Assembly (NCBI RefSeq): GCF_000298215.1 | Contig: NZ_BAHD01000051.1 | Span: 1 to 51,639 of the forward strand | Direction of reading: 5' to 3' | Origin: Kineosphaera limosa NBRC 100340 | Lineage (GTDB): Bacteria; Actinomycetota; Actinomycetes; Actinomycetales; Dermatophilaceae | Length of the DNA stretch: 51,639 nt | Shown here: in pieces, positions 50,668 to 51,639 of the stretch | How positions within the stretch are numbered: position 1 is the first letter of the stretch | Layout of the letters: each line of letters opens with the position of its first letter | The notes under the pieces: generated by a model | What the model saw: the letters and a program-made list of their open reading frames with translations, nothing else | The model's database searches: none | What the model was told of the DNA's origin: nothing | Translations under genes and position numbers: made by a program

Positions 50668-51210
50668 TCAGCCGGCGCGGGTCGGCCCGGTCTGGCCGGG
50701 TACAGAGCCGTCCGCGGGGATCGGCGGCAGCTTGGCGGCGCGCTCATCGATGATTTCGGCGGCTTCGGTCTGCTGATCGGCGGAATCGCGGGCGGCCTGG
50801 CGCGCGGCGTGCTCGGCCTCTTGCAGGCGGCGCTCCTCCGCGGTGGTCAGCTGGCGCGCCGAGAGCAGCTGGTAGAAGCCCAGGGCGTTGCCCCAGTTGT
50901 CGGAGAAGTTGGCGAACGCCACGACCTCGGGCACCCGCACGATCTCGCCGATCGGCACCTGGGCCTGGGCCATGCGTCCCACCGCCTCGTCGATGTCGCG
51001 CACCTCGAACCGCATGCGGGCGTTGTTGGCGCCGGGCCGATCGTGCCCGGTGGACAGCTGCAGCCACGTGCCGGGGCAGATCTGCCACTCGAGAAAGTCG
51101 TCCATCGGGGCGGTGTCGGGGCCGCGCCCGAACACGCGCGTGTAGAAGTCGAGGACGTCGTCGATGTCACCGGCGTTGATGGCGATCGTCATCCCGAGCA
51201 GCTGTGCCAT
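50668..51210 (-). CDS. VOC (glyoxalase/bleomycin-resistance) family protein
   Basis: The 180-residue protein has one VOC module (MTIAINAGDIDDVLDFYTRV; MRFEVRDIDEAVGRM; FSDNWGNALGFYQL) and an Ala/Glu/Arg-rich coiled tail (REERRLQEAEHAARQAARD-like). Substrate is not predictable. Confidence 0.85.
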   Translation of the reverse strand: MAQLLGMTIAINAGDIDDVLDFYTRVFGRGPDTAPMDDFLEWQICPGTWLQLSTGHDRPGANNARMRFEVRDIDEAVGRMAQAQVPIGEIVRVPEVVAFANFSDNWGNALGFYQLLSARQLTTAEERRLQEAEHAARQAARDSADQQTEAAEIIDERAAKLPPIPADGSVPGQTGPTRAG

Positions 51211-51407
51211 AGCAGCCAGGGTAAGCCAGAGGCAGGGCCTCGTGATTCGGTCGATCGACCAAGAAAGCGCAGGTCGGAGGCGGCTGAGGCCTAACCGGGG
51301 CCCTCCTGCGGCCGCGCGGCGACGAAGGCGGGCACGGCGGAGCCAGATTCACGACGATTCGCGCTGGCCCGGTCGATAGGGGGGCAGCGGTGCGAAGGGG
51401 GTGGGCC

Positions 51408-51639
51408 ATGCAGCTGCCCAACGCGGTGATCGTCGGAACGGTCGCGGCGCTCCTCATGCTGTGCGCGCACGTGGGTGTTTTCGTGGCACGCCGCCGCGCC
51501 CGGCAGGCCGGCGAACCGGAGTCGCCGATGCCGGCGCTGGCGGCCATCGGCGTCGGCGTGCTGGCGCTGGCCGCAGTCATCGCACGGCTCATGGAGTCCG
51601 CGACGCTGGCCGACGTGCTCTTCCTGCTCGGTGTCGCGG
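51408..51639 (+). CDS. Membrane protein, truncated by the window end
   Basis: ATG 51408 with GAAGGGGG upstream opens a frame that runs to the last base, 77 residues so far: one helix (NAVIVGTVAALLMLCAHVGV), an Arg-rich loop (ARRRARQAGEPE), then a second helix (ALAAIGVGVLALAAVIARLM) and the start of a third. No family recognised. Confidence 0.55.
   Translation, partial: MQLPNAVIVGTVAALLMLCAHVGVFVARRRARQAGEPESPMPALAAIGVGVLALAAVIARLMESATLADVLFLLGVA

Overview
The window is high-GC DNA with almost continuous coding. It has GTG/ATG starts, many 4-base ATGA/GTGA overlaps and tRNA genes mostly without an encoded CCA. The gene set (GTP-dependent PEP carboxykinase, a membrane heterodisulfide-reductase-like Fe-S protein, a TipA-type MerR regulator, an LCP protein, a YtrA-type GntR operon, a VC0807-family protein) points to an actinobacterium. 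Micrococcales, perhaps a Dermacoccaceae- or Intrasporangiaceae-like organism, is my best guess, and it is only an inference. Nothing looks like a prophage, CRISPR array or insertion sequence. This is an ordinary chromosome with several accessory metabolic cassettes and many small repeats and operators.

Layout. 1-2944 (-): membrane Fe-S oxidoreductase, running off the left edge. 3268-5065 (+): cysK-cysE for cysteine synthesis. 5180-7748 (+): membrane protein, an amidohydrolase remnant and a YtcJ-like amidohydrolase ending in a 19-bp terminator hairpin. 7818-8677: YtxH-like stress protein, tRNA-Ser(UGA) and a small Cys-rich protein behind a CsoR-like palindrome. 8876-11192 (+): LacI regulator with two TTGCGCAA palindromes, a cold-shock protein and a VTT/DedA-like membrane protein. 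11265-17778: LCP protein, tRNA-Ser(GCU), PAP2 phosphatase overlapping that tRNA, and a GT2-GtrA plus GT39 glycosyltransferase pair.

18236-22776: a self-sufficient P450-reductase fusion (CYP102/BM3 type) divergent from an AraC regulator, with a two-copy 16-bp direct repeat between them. 22823-27768 (-): a three-subunit molybdenum hydroxylase of PaoABC type plus a FAD oxidoreductase. 27910-31359 (-): two-component system and patatin phospholipase. 31573-32231 (+): a small coupled two-gene unit of unknown function. 32257-35941 (-): a glycine betaine/choline-type ABC importer in which one permease gene carries a one-base frameshift. 36098-38914 (-): VC0807-family protein and pckG, with a CRP/GlxR-type site upstream.

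39280-41465: TipA-like regulator with a textbook 19-bp-spacer MerR promoter that would give a leaderless mRNA, a universal stress protein and tRNA-Arg(ACG). 41533-45974: quinol-type nitric oxide reductase norB with a Cys-rich membrane protein and a slipin in one transcription unit, divergent from a cupin. 46050-48234 (-): ytrA-like GntR/ABC operon under a large palindrome. 48361-50578 (+): Fic protein with its own palindrome and -10 box, then panE. 50668-51639: VOC protein and a truncated membrane protein.

The strongest second-look items are the TipA-type leaderless promoter, the Fic and GntR palindromes, the AraC repeats beside the P450 fusion, the frameshifted permease, the CsoR-like site at the small Cys-rich gene, the nor cluster with its Cys-rich partner, and the 25-bp inverted repeat at 17997-18119.
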